From NCBI GenBank assembly GCA_016938035.1, contig JAFGVK010000034.1:1-62623 (forward strand): 62,623 bases of DNA, given 5' to 3'. Each line of letters opens with the position of its first letter. The first letter of the stretch is position 1. Positions 1-8,255 of the stretch are shown piece by piece. This DNA is from Deltaproteobacteria bacterium. Lineage in GTDB: Bacteria; Myxococcota_A; UBA796; GCA-2862545. The translations under genes and the position numbers were made by a program. The notes under the pieces are model-generated. The model saw nothing but the letters and a program-made list of their open reading frames with translations, did not search any database and had not been told where the DNA came from.

Positions 1-104
1 GGCGGCAGCCACGGGTTGGTGAGCCCCCTCGAGCTTTGCTTTCTTCGGAGGATCCACAAGCCTGTGTCCCCCGCAACACCTACGTCTCACCCTAGGAGAG
101 TGTA

Positions 105-386
105 ATGAACAAGGCTGATCTCACTGAGAAGTTGGCCGAGCGCGCTGGCATCCCCAAGGTCCGCGCCGCGAACTACATCAACATCCTCACTGAGGCCATC
201 CAGGAAGCGTTGACTTCTGAGGAGAAGGTCACCATTTCCGACTTCGGCACCTTCACTGTGTCGCAGCGTCGCGCCTTCACGGGGCACAACCCCAAGAACG
301 GCAGCGAGATGAACGTCCCCTCTCGTCGCATCCCGGTCTTCCGGGCGGGCAAGGGCCTGAAGAACGCCCTCAACCCCGACGAGTAG
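105..386 (+). CDS. HU/IHF-family DNA-binding protein
   Basis: Small nucleoid-associated DNA-bending protein of 93 residues, the usual length for HU or an IHF subunit; it acts as a dimer on the chromosome. The chain shows the N-terminal helix pair (MNKADLTEKLAERAG), the GTFTV strand near residue 49, the beta-arm with RxxFTGHNPKNGSE and the C-terminal FRAGKGLKNAL helix. The arm proline of the HNP motif is present. A good ribosome-binding site (AGGAGAG) lies just before the ATG, and a strong intrinsic terminator follows the stop, so it is probably transcribed alone. Whether it is HU or an IHF subunit cannot be settled from this sequence. Confidence 0.96.
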   Translation: MNKADLTEKLAERAGIPKVRAANYINILTEAIQEALTSEEKVTISDFGTFTVSQRRAFTGHNPKNGSEMNVPSRRIPVFRAGKGLKNALNPDE

Positions 387-409
387 GATCGCTCCAGCGC
401 GCGCAGGCT

Positions 410-438
410 AGCCACTGTCTCCCACAGTGGCTTTTTTT
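410..438 (+). terminator. Rho-independent terminator of the HU gene
   Basis: A perfect 9-bp stem (AGCCACTGT / ACAGTGGCT) with loop CTCCC is followed directly by seven T residues, 24 bases after the HU stop codon. Confidence 0.93.
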
Positions 439-545
439 GTATCCCGCCCCCGGGTGTGGCCTCGGATCGCCCGCATCGGTAGGGGCGAGGGTCTCCCAGG
501 GGCTCGTCGGCGGGTTATCTGGGTCCCTGTTCAAGAGGTGAGACC

Positions 546-1172
546 ATGCAGAAGCGCATCGACCCCACGCTGAGCCACAAGCACCGTAAGCGGTCGGTGC
601 AGCTGGTCGCTGAGGCGACCCTGCCCTCCCGCTTCGGGGATTTTCGCATCGCCGCCTTCGAGGCCACCGGTGACGAGGATCACGCCGCGGTCATCAAGGG
701 GGACATCGCTGGAAAGACCGGCGTACCCGTCCGCCTCCACTCTGAGTGCTTCACCGGTGACGTGATGGGCTCGCTGCGCTGTGACTGCCGGGATCAGCTC
801 GAGGCAGCCCTGGTCTACGTGGGCGAGCAGGAGTACGGAGCGGTGCTCTACCTCCACCAGGAGGGGCGTGGGATCGGCCTGGCCAACAAGATCAGGGCCT
901 ACGCCCTCCAAGACGACGGCATGGACACCGTGGAGGCGAACCTCGCGCTCGGCTTCCACGACGACGAGCGCGACTACGAGGTCGCCGCGATGATGCTGAA
1001 GGCGCTTGGGGTGGTCTCGGTCAAGCTCCTGACCAACAACCCAAGCAAGATCAAGGGGCTGGAGCACTACGGCATCCAGGTGGAGGAGCGGGTCCCACTC
1101 GCCATCGCTCCCAACGTCCACAACGTGGACTACCTGCGCACCAAGAAGCTCAAGAGCGGCCACCTGCTCTAG
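546..1172 (+). CDS. ribA: GTP cyclohydrolase II
   Basis: Catalyses the first step of riboflavin synthesis, converting GTP to diaminohydroxyribosylaminopyrimidine phosphate, formate and pyrophosphate. The 208-residue protein is a stand-alone RibA with no DHBP synthase fused in front. Visible signatures are the zinc-binding cysteines in the ECFTGDVMGSLRCDC segment, the QEGRGIGL motif, the DTVEANLALG segment and the LLTNNPSK motif near the end. The ATG follows an AGAGGTGAG ribosome-binding site. No other riboflavin gene and no FMN riboswitch lies nearby, so it seems to be an isolated gene. The family call is firm. Confidence 0.97.
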   Translation: MQKRIDPTLSHKHRKRSVQLVAEATLPSRFGDFRIAAFEATGDEDHAAVIKGDIAGKTGVPVRLHSECFTGDVMGSLRCDCRDQLEAALVYVGEQEYGAVLYLHQEGRGIGLANKIRAYALQDDGMDTVEANLALGFHDDERDYEVAAMMLKALGVVSVKLLTNNPSKIKGLEHYGIQVEERVPLAIAPNVHNVDYLRTKKLKSGHLL

Positions 1173-1573
1173 CCTGCGCCGGACGCCTCCTGGCGCGTCT
1201 CCCCAGGCGCGGGTCGGGGGAGTGGCCGCCTTGCATAGACCGGAGCGCGTGGGCGCAGCGACGGCCAAGCCACCGCGGGGCGCGTCTACCTCCACCCGCG
1301 CCGGGTCGGGAGGCTAGGTGGCGAGCAGGCGCCGTGCGCCTTCGGGGCAAGGTACGCGGGGTCGCCTCCCACGGCAGCCCCATGGGGCGCGAACCTCTCC
1401 ACGGCGCCTGGACCAACACCGCCTTCCCTTCCCAGGTCGGGGAGAGCGTGGGTGAGCGGGATCACCCGTGAAGCGCTGGCTCCAAGGCGGCTCCGGGCCA
1501 AGCGGGTCTCCACCGCGATCAGGTGGGCGCTACCCATGTCCTCTGGGTAGCGCCGCCCGTGGGCAGGAGCGGA
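1173..1573. other. Gene-free convergent spacer
   Basis: About 400 bases between the convergent ribA gene and the YbjN-like gene. The only clear structure is the hairpin at 1526-1554. Open frames here are GC-rich chance frames without recognisable protein patterns. Confidence 0.6.
1526..1554. terminator. Hairpin between convergent genes, likely terminator
   Basis: A perfect 10-bp inverted repeat, GGCGCTACCC / GGGTAGCGCC, with a 9-base loop. It lies 19 bases beyond the stop of the minus-strand gene ending at 1574 and points into the convergent spacer. There is no T-run on either strand, so it would be a non-canonical or Rho-assisted terminator. Confidence 0.55.
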
Positions 1574-1960
1574 TCAGTGCTCGTCGCGCCCGAGGAACTG
1601 CTCCTCCAGGGTGTCGGCCACCGCCGCCACCCGCGCCATGCAGAACTCCACCTCGTCGAGGGCCATGTTCTGGATCAGGGCGTTGTAGACCACGTACCAG
1701 GTGTCCCCCATCAGGGCGACGGTGGCGAAGGGCAACTCGCGGTTCATACGCAGCAGGGCGATCGCGTCCACCTCGTCCTCGTGGGCGAAGGAGCTGCGGA
1801 TGTGCAGCAGGCCGCGGCCGAAGGCGTCGCGGTACGAGACCTGGATTTTTTGCTTGCGCCCGTCCCTCCACGACCACACCAGCGAGGTGTGCCCGTCTTC
1901 CTCTCCCGCCACCTCGAACTTGGTCAACAGAAAATTGTGGACCTCACTCCATCGCGCCAT
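1574..1960 (-). CDS. YbjN-like / type III chaperone-like fold protein
   Basis: 128-residue soluble protein resembling the YbjN (bacterial sensory-transduction-regulator-like) family, which shares the type III secretion chaperone fold. The clues are the central ALLRMNRELPFATVAL strand/helix segment, a hydrophobic strand with DTWYVVYNAL, and the C-terminal helix with VEFCMARVAAVADTLEE. The start was placed at the ATG at 1960 because GGAGG lies six bases upstream; the longer open frame upstream is GC-rich and unstructured. No signal peptide or membrane segment is seen. Its function is unknown. A second protein of the same general type is encoded at 33001-33420. Confidence 0.75.
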   Translation of the reverse strand: MARWSEVHNFLLTKFEVAGEEDGHTSLVWSWRDGRKQKIQVSYRDAFGRGLLHIRSSFAHEDEVDAIALLRMNRELPFATVALMGDTWYVVYNALIQNMALDEVEFCMARVAAVADTLEEQFLGRDEH

Positions 1961-2152
1961 CAGAACCTCCGAGATCGCTCCCAACTGAAGCGACGTCCGC
2001 TGCACACAGAACGACGTGCCGCCTCGCGATGAGACCGCGCGGGCCGCGGGGCAGAGCGAGCGCCATAGGGCCACAGTGATCCCGCGGCAGCCACCCCAAT
2101 ATCCCTGTGATCCCGCGCCCCCACCAGGGGACGACACCAGAACAGACCTCCC

Positions 2153-3751
2153 CTATTCGACCCTGCGCACCACGTCCAAGAGCCTGCCGTCCCGCCACTC
2201 CACCGCGTACACCACCTGGTCGGTGAACCTGGGGCTGTCCATCAGCGGCCCCATCGACAGGGCCTTGGCGGTGGACGCCGCCATCAGCGCCTCGATACTC
2301 ATCAGCTCCAGCCCGTGCGCCGCGGCCCGCTCCAGCAGGCGGGGCACCCAAGGGGAGCTGCTCCGGGGGTTCACCGCTAGGCCTCCCTCGGTGACGACCA
2401 CGTCGACCACCTCACCTGGGGTGACCACCGTGGTGACCCGCTCTCGGATCGAGGGCGCCGAGCGGCCACCGCGGCTCACCCTCGCGAGCGGCAGCGAGAT
2501 CACTGTCAGCGCCGCCCCTGCCGCGGCGTCCGGTCCCCCCCCGATCCCGGTGCGCAGCACCCCGTCGTAGCCGGTGACCGTGTTGAGGTTGAAGCCCAGG
2601 TCCACCTCCGACGCGCCGAGCACCACCACGTCCATCAGGCCGCTGCCCTCCTGCTTGGCGGCGGGGGAGTAGTAGAGCGAGGTGCTGACCTCGGTGTGGC
2701 GGGGGTGCTCGCGCAGGGAGCGGAAGCTGCGCGCCGAGGGCTGGAAGCACTGCCCGTCGAGCAGCACGTCGATCAGCCCCTGTTCCAGCAGATCGACGTG
2801 GGCCTCGGTGGTGCCGCCCACCGTGAAGCCCCCGCGGATCCCCCGCTCCCCCATCTCGCGGAGCATCTCGTCGAGCACCAGCAGCCCCGAGCCGGAGCCG
2901 ATCTGGAAGTTGAAGCCGTCCCGGATCACCCCGGAGGCCCGCAGCACCCCCATCACCAGCTCCGCGATGCGGAGCCGCTCCGGGTCCCTCCGCATCCGCG
3001 ACACGTCGGTGGTGCCGGTGCCGATCCCCCGGTTGTCGCCCGGCGACGCCACCTCGATGACGTGGTCCACGTGGGCCATGTCAATGGGGTGGTACGCGAG
3101 GAATCCCGGGTGGACCTGCCCGGTGAGCAAGGCCGAGCGCCGCGCGAAGCGCACGTCCCCCGAGGCCAGCGCCACGGGCCCCACCTGGGCCGAGTAGGGC
3201 CCCTCCACCCCGTTGGCGTTACCCCAGCGATCGGCGATGGGAACGGGCGCCACCGCCAGATCCAGCCGCCGGTGTCCCAGCTCCAGCGCCCTGGCGCGGG
3301 ACCCGTGCGAGCGCCCCACCACCACCTCGCGCAGGCTGCCCGCCGCCACCGCCTTGGCCACAGCCCCGTAGACGTTGCCCTCCAGCCCGGCGAGCGTTCC
3401 GTCGGCCAGGGCAGGGAGCAGCACCTCAGCGTGGGAGCCGAAGAAGGCCATCCCGAGCAGGTGGACCTCCCTGCGCCCCGCGCCCCGCAGGGCGTCGATC
3501 AGCAGCGTGAGCGCGGTGGGATCGTCCCGGTAGTAGTGCGGGACCGACACCCACCCGCCGTCGGGCACCGCGTCCTCTACCACCTCCCGCAGGGTGCCCC
3601 CCACCTTCGACCGGCCCCCACCTGGCTGGTCCGCGAGCGAGAGCGGAGCGCCTCGGGAGGCGTCCACCGGCGCGAAGGCGCCCCGGTAGGGCTCCACTGG
3701 CGCGCCGTTGATGTGCGAGGGGACCTCTCGGCCGAGGCTGTTCATCACCAT
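2153..3751 (-). CDS. citF: Citrate lyase alpha subunit (citrate CoA-transferase), orphan
   Basis: The alpha subunit of citrate lyase transfers the acyl-carrier thioester onto citrate (citrate:acetyl-ACP transferase). The 532-residue chain matches CitF along its length: GNANGVEGPYSAQVG, the GIGTGTTDVSRMRRDP segment, QIGSGSGLLVLDEML, GGFTVGGTTEAHVDLLEQGLID, DVVVLGASEVDLGFN followed by TVTGYDGVLRTGIGG, and a C-terminus ending in LLDVVRRVE. The ATG at 3751 has an AAGGAG ribosome-binding site six bases upstream. None of the normal partners (citD acyl carrier, citE beta subunit, citC ligase, citX/citG prosthetic-group enzymes) is adjacent. It may therefore work with unlinked subunits or as a different CoA-transferase. 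The family is clear; the substrate is uncertain. Confidence 0.88.
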   Translation of the reverse strand: MVMNSLGREVPSHINGAPVEPYRGAFAPVDASRGAPLSLADQPGGGRSKVGGTLREVVEDAVPDGGWVSVPHYYRDDPTALTLLIDALRGAGRREVHLLGMAFFGSHAEVLLPALADGTLAGLEGNVYGAVAKAVAAGSLREVVVGRSHGSRARALELGHRRLDLAVAPVPIADRWGNANGVEGPYSAQVGPVALASGDVRFARRSALLTGQVHPGFLAYHPIDMAHVDHVIEVASPGDNRGIGTGTTDVSRMRRDPERLRIAELVMGVLRASGVIRDGFNFQIGSGSGLLVLDEMLREMGERGIRGGFTVGGTTEAHVDLLEQGLIDVLLDGQCFQPSARSFRSLREHPRHTEVSTSLYYSPAAKQEGSGLMDVVVLGASEVDLGFNLNTVTGYDGVLRTGIGGGPDAAAGAALTVISLPLARVSRGGRSAPSIRERVTTVVTPGEVVDVVVTEGGLAVNPRSSSPWVPRLLERAAAHGLELMSIEALMAASTAKALSMGPLMDSPRFTDQVVYAVEWRDGRLLDVVRRVE

Positions 3752-3839
3752 GACCTGCTCCTTGGTAGGGGCCCTCCCTATCCCGCCCGCGGCGCCCCTC
3801 CCAACGCACCCCGCACCTGTGATCAGGCCGTGTTTTCCC

Positions 3840-3866
3840 TTGACAGCGACCTATGGTCTTTAGGAT
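3840..3866 (+). promoter_or_regulatory. Candidate sigma-70 promoter of the nucleoside phosphorylase
   Basis: A perfect TTGACA -35 box at 3840-3845 is followed after 15 bases by TAGGAT (4/6 to consensus) at 3861-3866. The spacer is shorter than ideal. If used, transcription starts near 3873, which excludes the upstream ATG at 3853 and supports the start at 3895. Confidence 0.5.
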
Positions 3867-3894
3867 ACTGCGTTTTTCCAAGGAGCTAGAGGCC

Positions 3895-4734
3895 ATGCAC
3901 GGCGCCATCGACCCCCACCACATCCTCCTCACGCCAGACCAGGTCGCGGGCAACCAGGGCCGCGGCCGGTTCTTCCTCCTCCCTGGGTCCCCCACGCGGG
4001 CCCAGGAGCTGTCCGAGATGTTCACCGAGGTCACCGAGGTGGTCCACAACCCCCGCGGCCACACCGCCTACCTGGGGGTGCTCGACGTGGACGGTGAGCG
4101 CCTGGACGTGGCCTCTATCGCCACCGGCATGGGCACGCCCTCGGTGGGGATCATCGTCACCGAGCTGCTGGCGCAGGGGGCAACCCGCCTGCTCAGGGTG
4201 GGGACCTCGGGCTCGATCCAGCCAGAGGTCAAGCTGGGCGACCTGGTCATCGCCACCGGCGCGGTGCGGGACGAGGCCACGTCCGACGCCTGGCTCCCCA
4301 GGGAATTCCCCGCGGTGGCCCACCAGGACTGGATTGAGGCCCTGAGCCGCGCCGCGATCGGCCTGGACCTGGGCCAGCACGCCTTCGCGGGGGTGGTGCA
4401 CACCAAGGACGCCTTCTACGGCCGCGAATTCCCCATGGGTCCGCTGAAGGCCCAGAACCAGGCCTACATGGAGACCCTCGCCGCGGCGGGCGTGCTCGCG
4501 TCGGAGATGGAGAGCTCGCACCTCTTCGTGCTTGGCCAGGTGCACGGGCGCAACGCGGTGCCAGTGGGCGCCCCCACCGCCAGCCCCAACACGGTGAAGA
4601 TGGGCGCGGTCTTCGCGGTGGTCGGCACCCTCGACGGTCTGGGCCCCGCCGACGCGCGCAAGGCGGCAGAGGCCCGCATGTGCGAGGTGGGGGTGCGGTC
4701 CCTCGTCGAGCTGGCGCGGATGGAGCGCCGCTGA
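3895..4734 (+). CDS. Nucleoside phosphorylase, uridine phosphorylase-like
   Basis: 279-residue member of the PNP/UDP family, which splits nucleosides with phosphate to give a base and ribose-1-phosphate. Recognisable parts are the LLPGSPTRAQELSE segment (phosphate loop), ATGMGTPSVGIIVTEL, RVGTSGSIQPEVKLGDLVIATGAVRDEATS as in uridine phosphorylase, and the SEMESSHLFVLG ribose-binding segment. The ATG at 3895 was preferred because AAGGAG lies upstream and because a likely promoter would start transcription after the earlier in-frame ATG at 3853. It is divergent from citF. Uridine is the likeliest substrate by resemblance, but purine nucleosides are not excluded. Confidence 0.9.
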   Translation: MHGAIDPHHILLTPDQVAGNQGRGRFFLLPGSPTRAQELSEMFTEVTEVVHNPRGHTAYLGVLDVDGERLDVASIATGMGTPSVGIIVTELLAQGATRLLRVGTSGSIQPEVKLGDLVIATGAVRDEATSDAWLPREFPAVAHQDWIEALSRAAIGLDLGQHAFAGVVHTKDAFYGREFPMGPLKAQNQAYMETLAAAGVLASEMESSHLFVLGQVHGRNAVPVGAPTASPNTVKMGAVFAVVGTLDGLGPADARKAAEARMCEVGVRSLVELARMERR

Positions 4735-4812
4735 TCGGGCGCGGGCCAGCGCTGCGCCACCCGCGGCTCCTCTGGACCGGACCCGCGGCACGCGTGACCG
4801 CGGGAGGCGTCA

Positions 4813-4982
4813 GCTAGCGCGCTGAGATCCGCGTCACCGACGCCCTTTGGGCCGCCGCCAAGGACGCTTCGCACGCCTTCGTGGCCACCGTTGGGGTCGG
4901 GGACTGCGTCCCCCCCCACTCCCCCCTGCTGGGGGCCTGCCGCCCCCTTTCCCCCTGCGTGATCGGGCCCTAGCCCCGTGCC
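4813..4982. repeat. 260-bp-period direct repeat, copy 1
   Basis: A 170-bp block repeated at 5073-5243. The first 100 bases of the two copies differ at only two sites by eye; differences concentrate in the C-runs. Each copy carries two perfect hairpins: GGGGAC-TGC-GTCCCC (4899-4913) and CCCCC-TGCT-GGGGG (4922-4935). Both copies end in TGATCGGGCCCTARCCCCGTGCC-like sequence. Purpose unknown. Confidence 0.85.
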
Positions 4983-5072
4983 TGGGGGCTTCGCACGGTT
5001 TCGTTTCCGGCCATGATCGTCTGGTCCGAGGTCCGCTCACCGCTTGCCGTGCTGGCGGAGGGAGACGGCACG

Positions 5073-5243
5073 GCTAGCGCGCTGAGATCCGCGTCACCGT
5101 CGCCCTTTGGGCCGCCGCCAAGGACGCTTCGCACGCCTTCGTAGCCACCGTTGGGGTCGGGGACTGCGTCCCCCCCACCCCCCCCCTGCTGGGGGCTCGC
5201 CGCCCCCTCTCCCCCCTGCGTGATCGGGCCCTAACCCCGTGCC
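5073..5243. repeat. 260-bp-period direct repeat, copy 2
   Basis: Second copy of the block at 4813-4982, starting with the same GCTAGCGCGCTGAGATCC and keeping both GC-rich hairpins. A 90-base non-repeated spacer separates the copies. Confidence 0.85.
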
Positions 5244-5267
5244 GGAGGCCCCCCGGCACGCCCGGCC

Positions 5268-5354
5268 CTCGGGCCCAGCAGCCCTCCCCTGCCCGCGCCT
5301 GGCCCGGGGAGCGGCGCAGGAGACAGGCAAGGCGAACGAACCGCCGTGATCGGA
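5268..5354 (-). repeat. Dispersed intergenic repeat family, diverged core copy
   Basis: Aligned by eye with 61692-61778 at roughly 75% identity. Shared blocks include CAGCAGCCC, GCCCGCGCC, GCCCGGGGAGCG and AACGAACC in the same order and nearly the same spacing. Weaker similarity (GCCGAG..GGGCGAG) continues to about 5410. The copy has the same orientation as the 61.7-kb copy and is inverted relative to the 26.9-kb copy. Confidence 0.65.
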
Positions 5355-5501
5355 CCAGGCCTCGCTCCCCACGCGAGGCGCTCGGTGCTGCCGAGACTCG
5401 GGCGAGAAGGCAGCTCCACCGCTCTGTCCGCTCGGAACGGACCTCTTGCCTGGACGAGGGGCGCGGAGGGCGCGCCGGAGTACCTGCGCGCACCTCCGCG
5501 G

Positions 5502-6782
5502 CTACTCCGAGGAGGAACCCCTTGTCTCGCCACCTGACCAGCCGCCCCCGACCCCCTCCACCGCCCGCTTGTACCGGGCCACCTGCCGCCCCATAGCCCC
5601 TAGCGGGCCGTCCGGCGCCAGCGCGCCCGAGGGACAGACCCACCAGCAGTACAGGCAGCCCAGGCAGCGCGCGGGGTCGCTCACCCTGCCGATCTCAGCC
5701 AGCGGCAGGCTGTCGGGGCAGACCGCCTCGCAGGCCCCACAGCGGGTACACGCCGCCTCGTCCGCGACGACCACCCCGCGGACCGCGTCGTCATCGAGCG
5801 CGTAGACGTCCTGCACCACCCCCGCCCGGTACGCCGCCTCCATCACCGGAGGCGACAGCAGGGGCCGCACCGCCAGCTTGAGCGGTCGCAGCAGCCTGTG
5901 CTCGCTCGCGCGGGCGAGACCGCCCCGTGGGGGAGCGGGCCGCGCCAACCGCGCCGGCGCGATGCGGGCGCGCAGCCCGTCCAGCTCCCCCTGGTCCAGG
6001 TGCCCCTGTGCCACAGCGCGGGTGAGGGTCGGGAGCTGCTCCCACCGCAGGCCCGCCAGGCGCGACATCGCCGCGTCCACCAGCCACGGGCGGTCCGACA
6101 GGGCGAGGTGCCCCAGCCGCCACGGGTCACCGTCCCCTGGGCCGTTGCCCTCCATCGCCACCAGCCCGTCCACCAGCACCAGGGTGGTGGGCATCAGCTC
6201 CGCCAGGGCCACGATGTTGTCGGCCAGCGCCAGGTGGATCTGCCGCTTGTCCTGCCCCACCACCACCCCGATCAGGTTCTTGCACGCCCCGGAGAAGCCC
6301 ACCTCCGCGTGGGTCTTCACCTTGGGGACGCTGACCAGCAGCTCCGCCTCCACCACCTCGGCCGAGATCCTGGGGGCCGCGCCCCCGTGCAGGCGCACCC
6401 GCACCCCCTCCCCGGCGTTGAGATCGACCAGCCGCAGGCCGTAGCGGTGGGCGAGGCGATCCACCCGGAGCCTCCGCGCCACGTCGATGCCCCGCCGATG
6501 GACCCCCACGTTCGACCCATCCCCCAGCGCGACGCGGGTGTACCCCCTGTCCCGCAGCGCCTCCGCAAGCGCGCGCAGCACCCGCAGATCCGCTGAGTTT
6601 CCGGTGAGCGCGATCAGATCGTTGTTGAGGTTGGGCTTGATCAGCACCCTGGATCCCCGATCAGCGGGCAGGGCGCCGGGGCGGGCGCGCAGCGCGTCCT
6701 CCAGGGCGCGCCGCACCTCCAGGGCGGTCCAGGCCTCTCGGATCTCAAGCCACCCTCGGGGCGCGGTCCAGGAGAGCTGCAT
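5502..6782 (-). CDS. DUF362 protein with C-terminal 2x[4Fe-4S] ferredoxin domain
   Basis: 426-residue protein. The first 250 residues or so are a DUF362 domain, seen in LIKPNLNN, GDGSNVG, VSVPKVKTHAEVGFSGACKNLIG and VLVDGLVAMEGNGPGDG. The C-terminal part, after about residue 340, has two four-cysteine ferredoxin clusters, CTRCGACEAVCP and CLGCLYCWWVCP, each expected to hold a [4Fe-4S] centre. The ATG follows a GGAGGAG ribosome-binding site. No signal peptide is visible, so it is probably cytoplasmic. The family is widespread but its substrate is not established; an electron-transfer role is inferred from the clusters. It is divergent from the glycosyltransferase at 7029. Confidence 0.9.
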   Translation of the reverse strand: MQLSWTAPRGWLEIREAWTALEVRRALEDALRARPGALPADRGSRVLIKPNLNNDLIALTGNSADLRVLRALAEALRDRGYTRVALGDGSNVGVHRRGIDVARRLRVDRLAHRYGLRLVDLNAGEGVRVRLHGGAAPRISAEVVEAELLVSVPKVKTHAEVGFSGACKNLIGVVVGQDKRQIHLALADNIVALAELMPTTLVLVDGLVAMEGNGPGDGDPWRLGHLALSDRPWLVDAAMSRLAGLRWEQLPTLTRAVAQGHLDQGELDGLRARIAPARLARPAPPRGGLARASEHRLLRPLKLAVRPLLSPPVMEAAYRAGVVQDVYALDDDAVRGVVVADEAACTRCGACEAVCPDSLPLAEIGRVSDPARCLGCLYCWWVCPSGALAPDGPLGAMGRQVARYKRAVEGVGGGWSGGETRGSSSE

Positions 6783-7028
6783 GGCGGGGACTCCTCCGAT
6801 AGAGTCCTATACCCCTGTGAGGGGAGCGATCCATCGACCGGGCCGCTTCACAGGACGCGCATCCTCCTATTGAAGGAGTCCTCTGGTGATTCTTCTCGTC
6901 GAGGCGCCTCGCCGCGCCGCCGCCCCATCGCCCGGTGATCGCCGCGCCCTGGAGAGGGCGCTCAGGCCGGACGAGGGCAGGCCCCCAGCGGCGGACGCTG
7001 CGGCGCTCCCGCGGCTCCTGAGGCGCCG

Positions 7029-8099
7029 ATGCGCCTGCTGATCTCCGCTCGGAGGTTCCCCCCCGACCACCTCTCCGGGGCCGAGACGGTCATCGAAGCC
7101 CTGTGGCGCCAGGCCCGGCGCGGGCACCAGGTGAGGCTGGTGGCGGGCTACCACCGCGAGGCCGCCCTGCTCCCCCCAGAGGCGCGGGCGGTGGACCTGA
7201 GGAGGCTCCCAGGCGGCCTGGCGCACCTGCGCTTCGCCGCCGCCCTCACCGCAGAGGCCCGGCGCTTCCACCCCGACGTCGCCCTCTCCAACGCGGTGGA
7301 GGTCCCCCCGCTGCCCGTCCCCACAGCCCTCATCGTCCACGACCTCAACTTCGGGCGGGAGCGGCGCAGGCGCACCGCGAGGGCGCGCGAGCTGCTGTAC
7401 CTGCTCCAGTCCAGGCGCCTGCCCTTGCTGATCGCCGTCTCTGAGGCCACCAGGAGCGCCCTGATCGACCTAGGGGCGCCCCGCGACCGCGTCGCGGTGA
7501 TCGCCAACGGGGTGGACACCGCACGCTTCTGCCCTCCCCCCCAGCCGGTTGAGCCGGGAGAGGAGGGGCGCACCGAGCTGTGCTACCCCAGCCGCATCCT
7601 GCCGGGGAAGGGGCAGCACCTCGCGGTGGAGGCGGTGGCGCGCCTCTCCCCTGCCCTCCAGCGCAGGGTCCACCTGCGGCTGGTGGGGGCTGCGGCGGAC
7701 CGCGGCTACCTGTCGCACCTCAGGCGCCTGAGCGAGGGCCTGCCGGTCAGCCTCCACCCCGACGTCCAGGACATCGTGCCCTGGATCCAGCGGGCCGACT
7801 TGGTGCTGTTCCCCACCCTGATGACCGAGGGCTTCGGCTACGCTGCGGTGGAGGCGATGGCCTGTGGCAGGCCGGTGATCTGGAGCGATCAACCCGCGAT
7901 CCGCGAGGCAACTGGGGGGCTGGGGGCGGCCTTCCCCCAGGGAGACGCCAGCGCGCTGGCGGAGGCCATCACCGCCTGGATGGAGGACCCCGAGGCGGCG
8001 CGGGCGATCGGCCGCGCGGGGCGCGCGCTGACCGTGGAGCGCTACCGGTGGGACAGGGTGTGGGCCCGCTACGAGCAGGCCCTCAGCGCGCTGCTCTAG
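7029..8099 (+). CDS. Glycosyltransferase family 4 (GT-B fold)
   Basis: 356-residue retaining glycosyltransferase of the GT4 type, moving a sugar from a nucleotide sugar to an unidentified acceptor. The N-terminal half begins MRLLISARRFPPDHLSGAE, the usual acceptor-side start. The VIANGVDTARF motif sits near residue 158. The donor-binding half carries the E-x7-E signature in MTEGFGYAAVEAMACGRPVI near residues 265-284. No membrane segment is evident. A WecG/TagA-type glycosyltransferase is encoded nearby at 9286-10023, so the two may serve the same surface polysaccharide, but there is no complete polysaccharide cluster. Specificity cannot be read from the sequence. Confidence 0.93.
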   Translation: MRLLISARRFPPDHLSGAETVIEALWRQARRGHQVRLVAGYHREAALLPPEARAVDLRRLPGGLAHLRFAAALTAEARRFHPDVALSNAVEVPPLPVPTALIVHDLNFGRERRRRTARARELLYLLQSRRLPLLIAVSEATRSALIDLGAPRDRVAVIANGVDTARFCPPPQPVEPGEEGRTELCYPSRILPGKGQHLAVEAVARLSPALQRRVHLRLVGAAADRGYLSHLRRLSEGLPVSLHPDVQDIVPWIQRADLVLFPTLMTEGFGYAAVEAMACGRPVIWSDQPAIREATGGLGAAFPQGDASALAEAITAWMEDPEAARAIGRAGRALTVERYRWDRVWARYEQALSALL

Positions 8100-8255
8100 C
8101 GCGGCGATCCGCCACCCCCTCCTGGCGGTACCGCCGCGGCGCCCGCCCGTCGGTCTTGCCGCGCTCCAGCCTGCTCCCTCCGCCGGACCTGGCCCCTCGG
8201 CCTCCACGGACCAAGCGGCCTCGATGCGCTAGGTCCGGAGGCCCCGTTCGACCCG

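Larger units (their letters stand above)
4735..5501. other. Gene-free repeat island
   Basis: About 770 bases without a credible gene between the convergent nucleoside phosphorylase and DUF362 genes. It holds two 170-bp direct repeats (4813-4982 and 5073-5243) and, beyond them, a copy of a second repeat family (core 5268-5354) also found near 26.9 and 61.7 kb. Open frames appear in several registers, but none keeps one register across both repeat copies in a protein-like way. Confidence 0.7.

Noticed and set aside
1286-2137. Long open frames on both strands over ribA 3' end and the YbjN-like gene (up to 203 codons).
   Set aside because: They are GC-rich frames in the other registers of real genes, with repetitive Arg/Pro/Ala products and no protein-like pattern.
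4834-5643. Several overlapping frames inside the repeat island, up to 189 codons.
   Set aside because: The two repeat copies do not keep one coding register, and the products are low-complexity Arg/Gly/Pro; no family or ribosome-binding site supports them.
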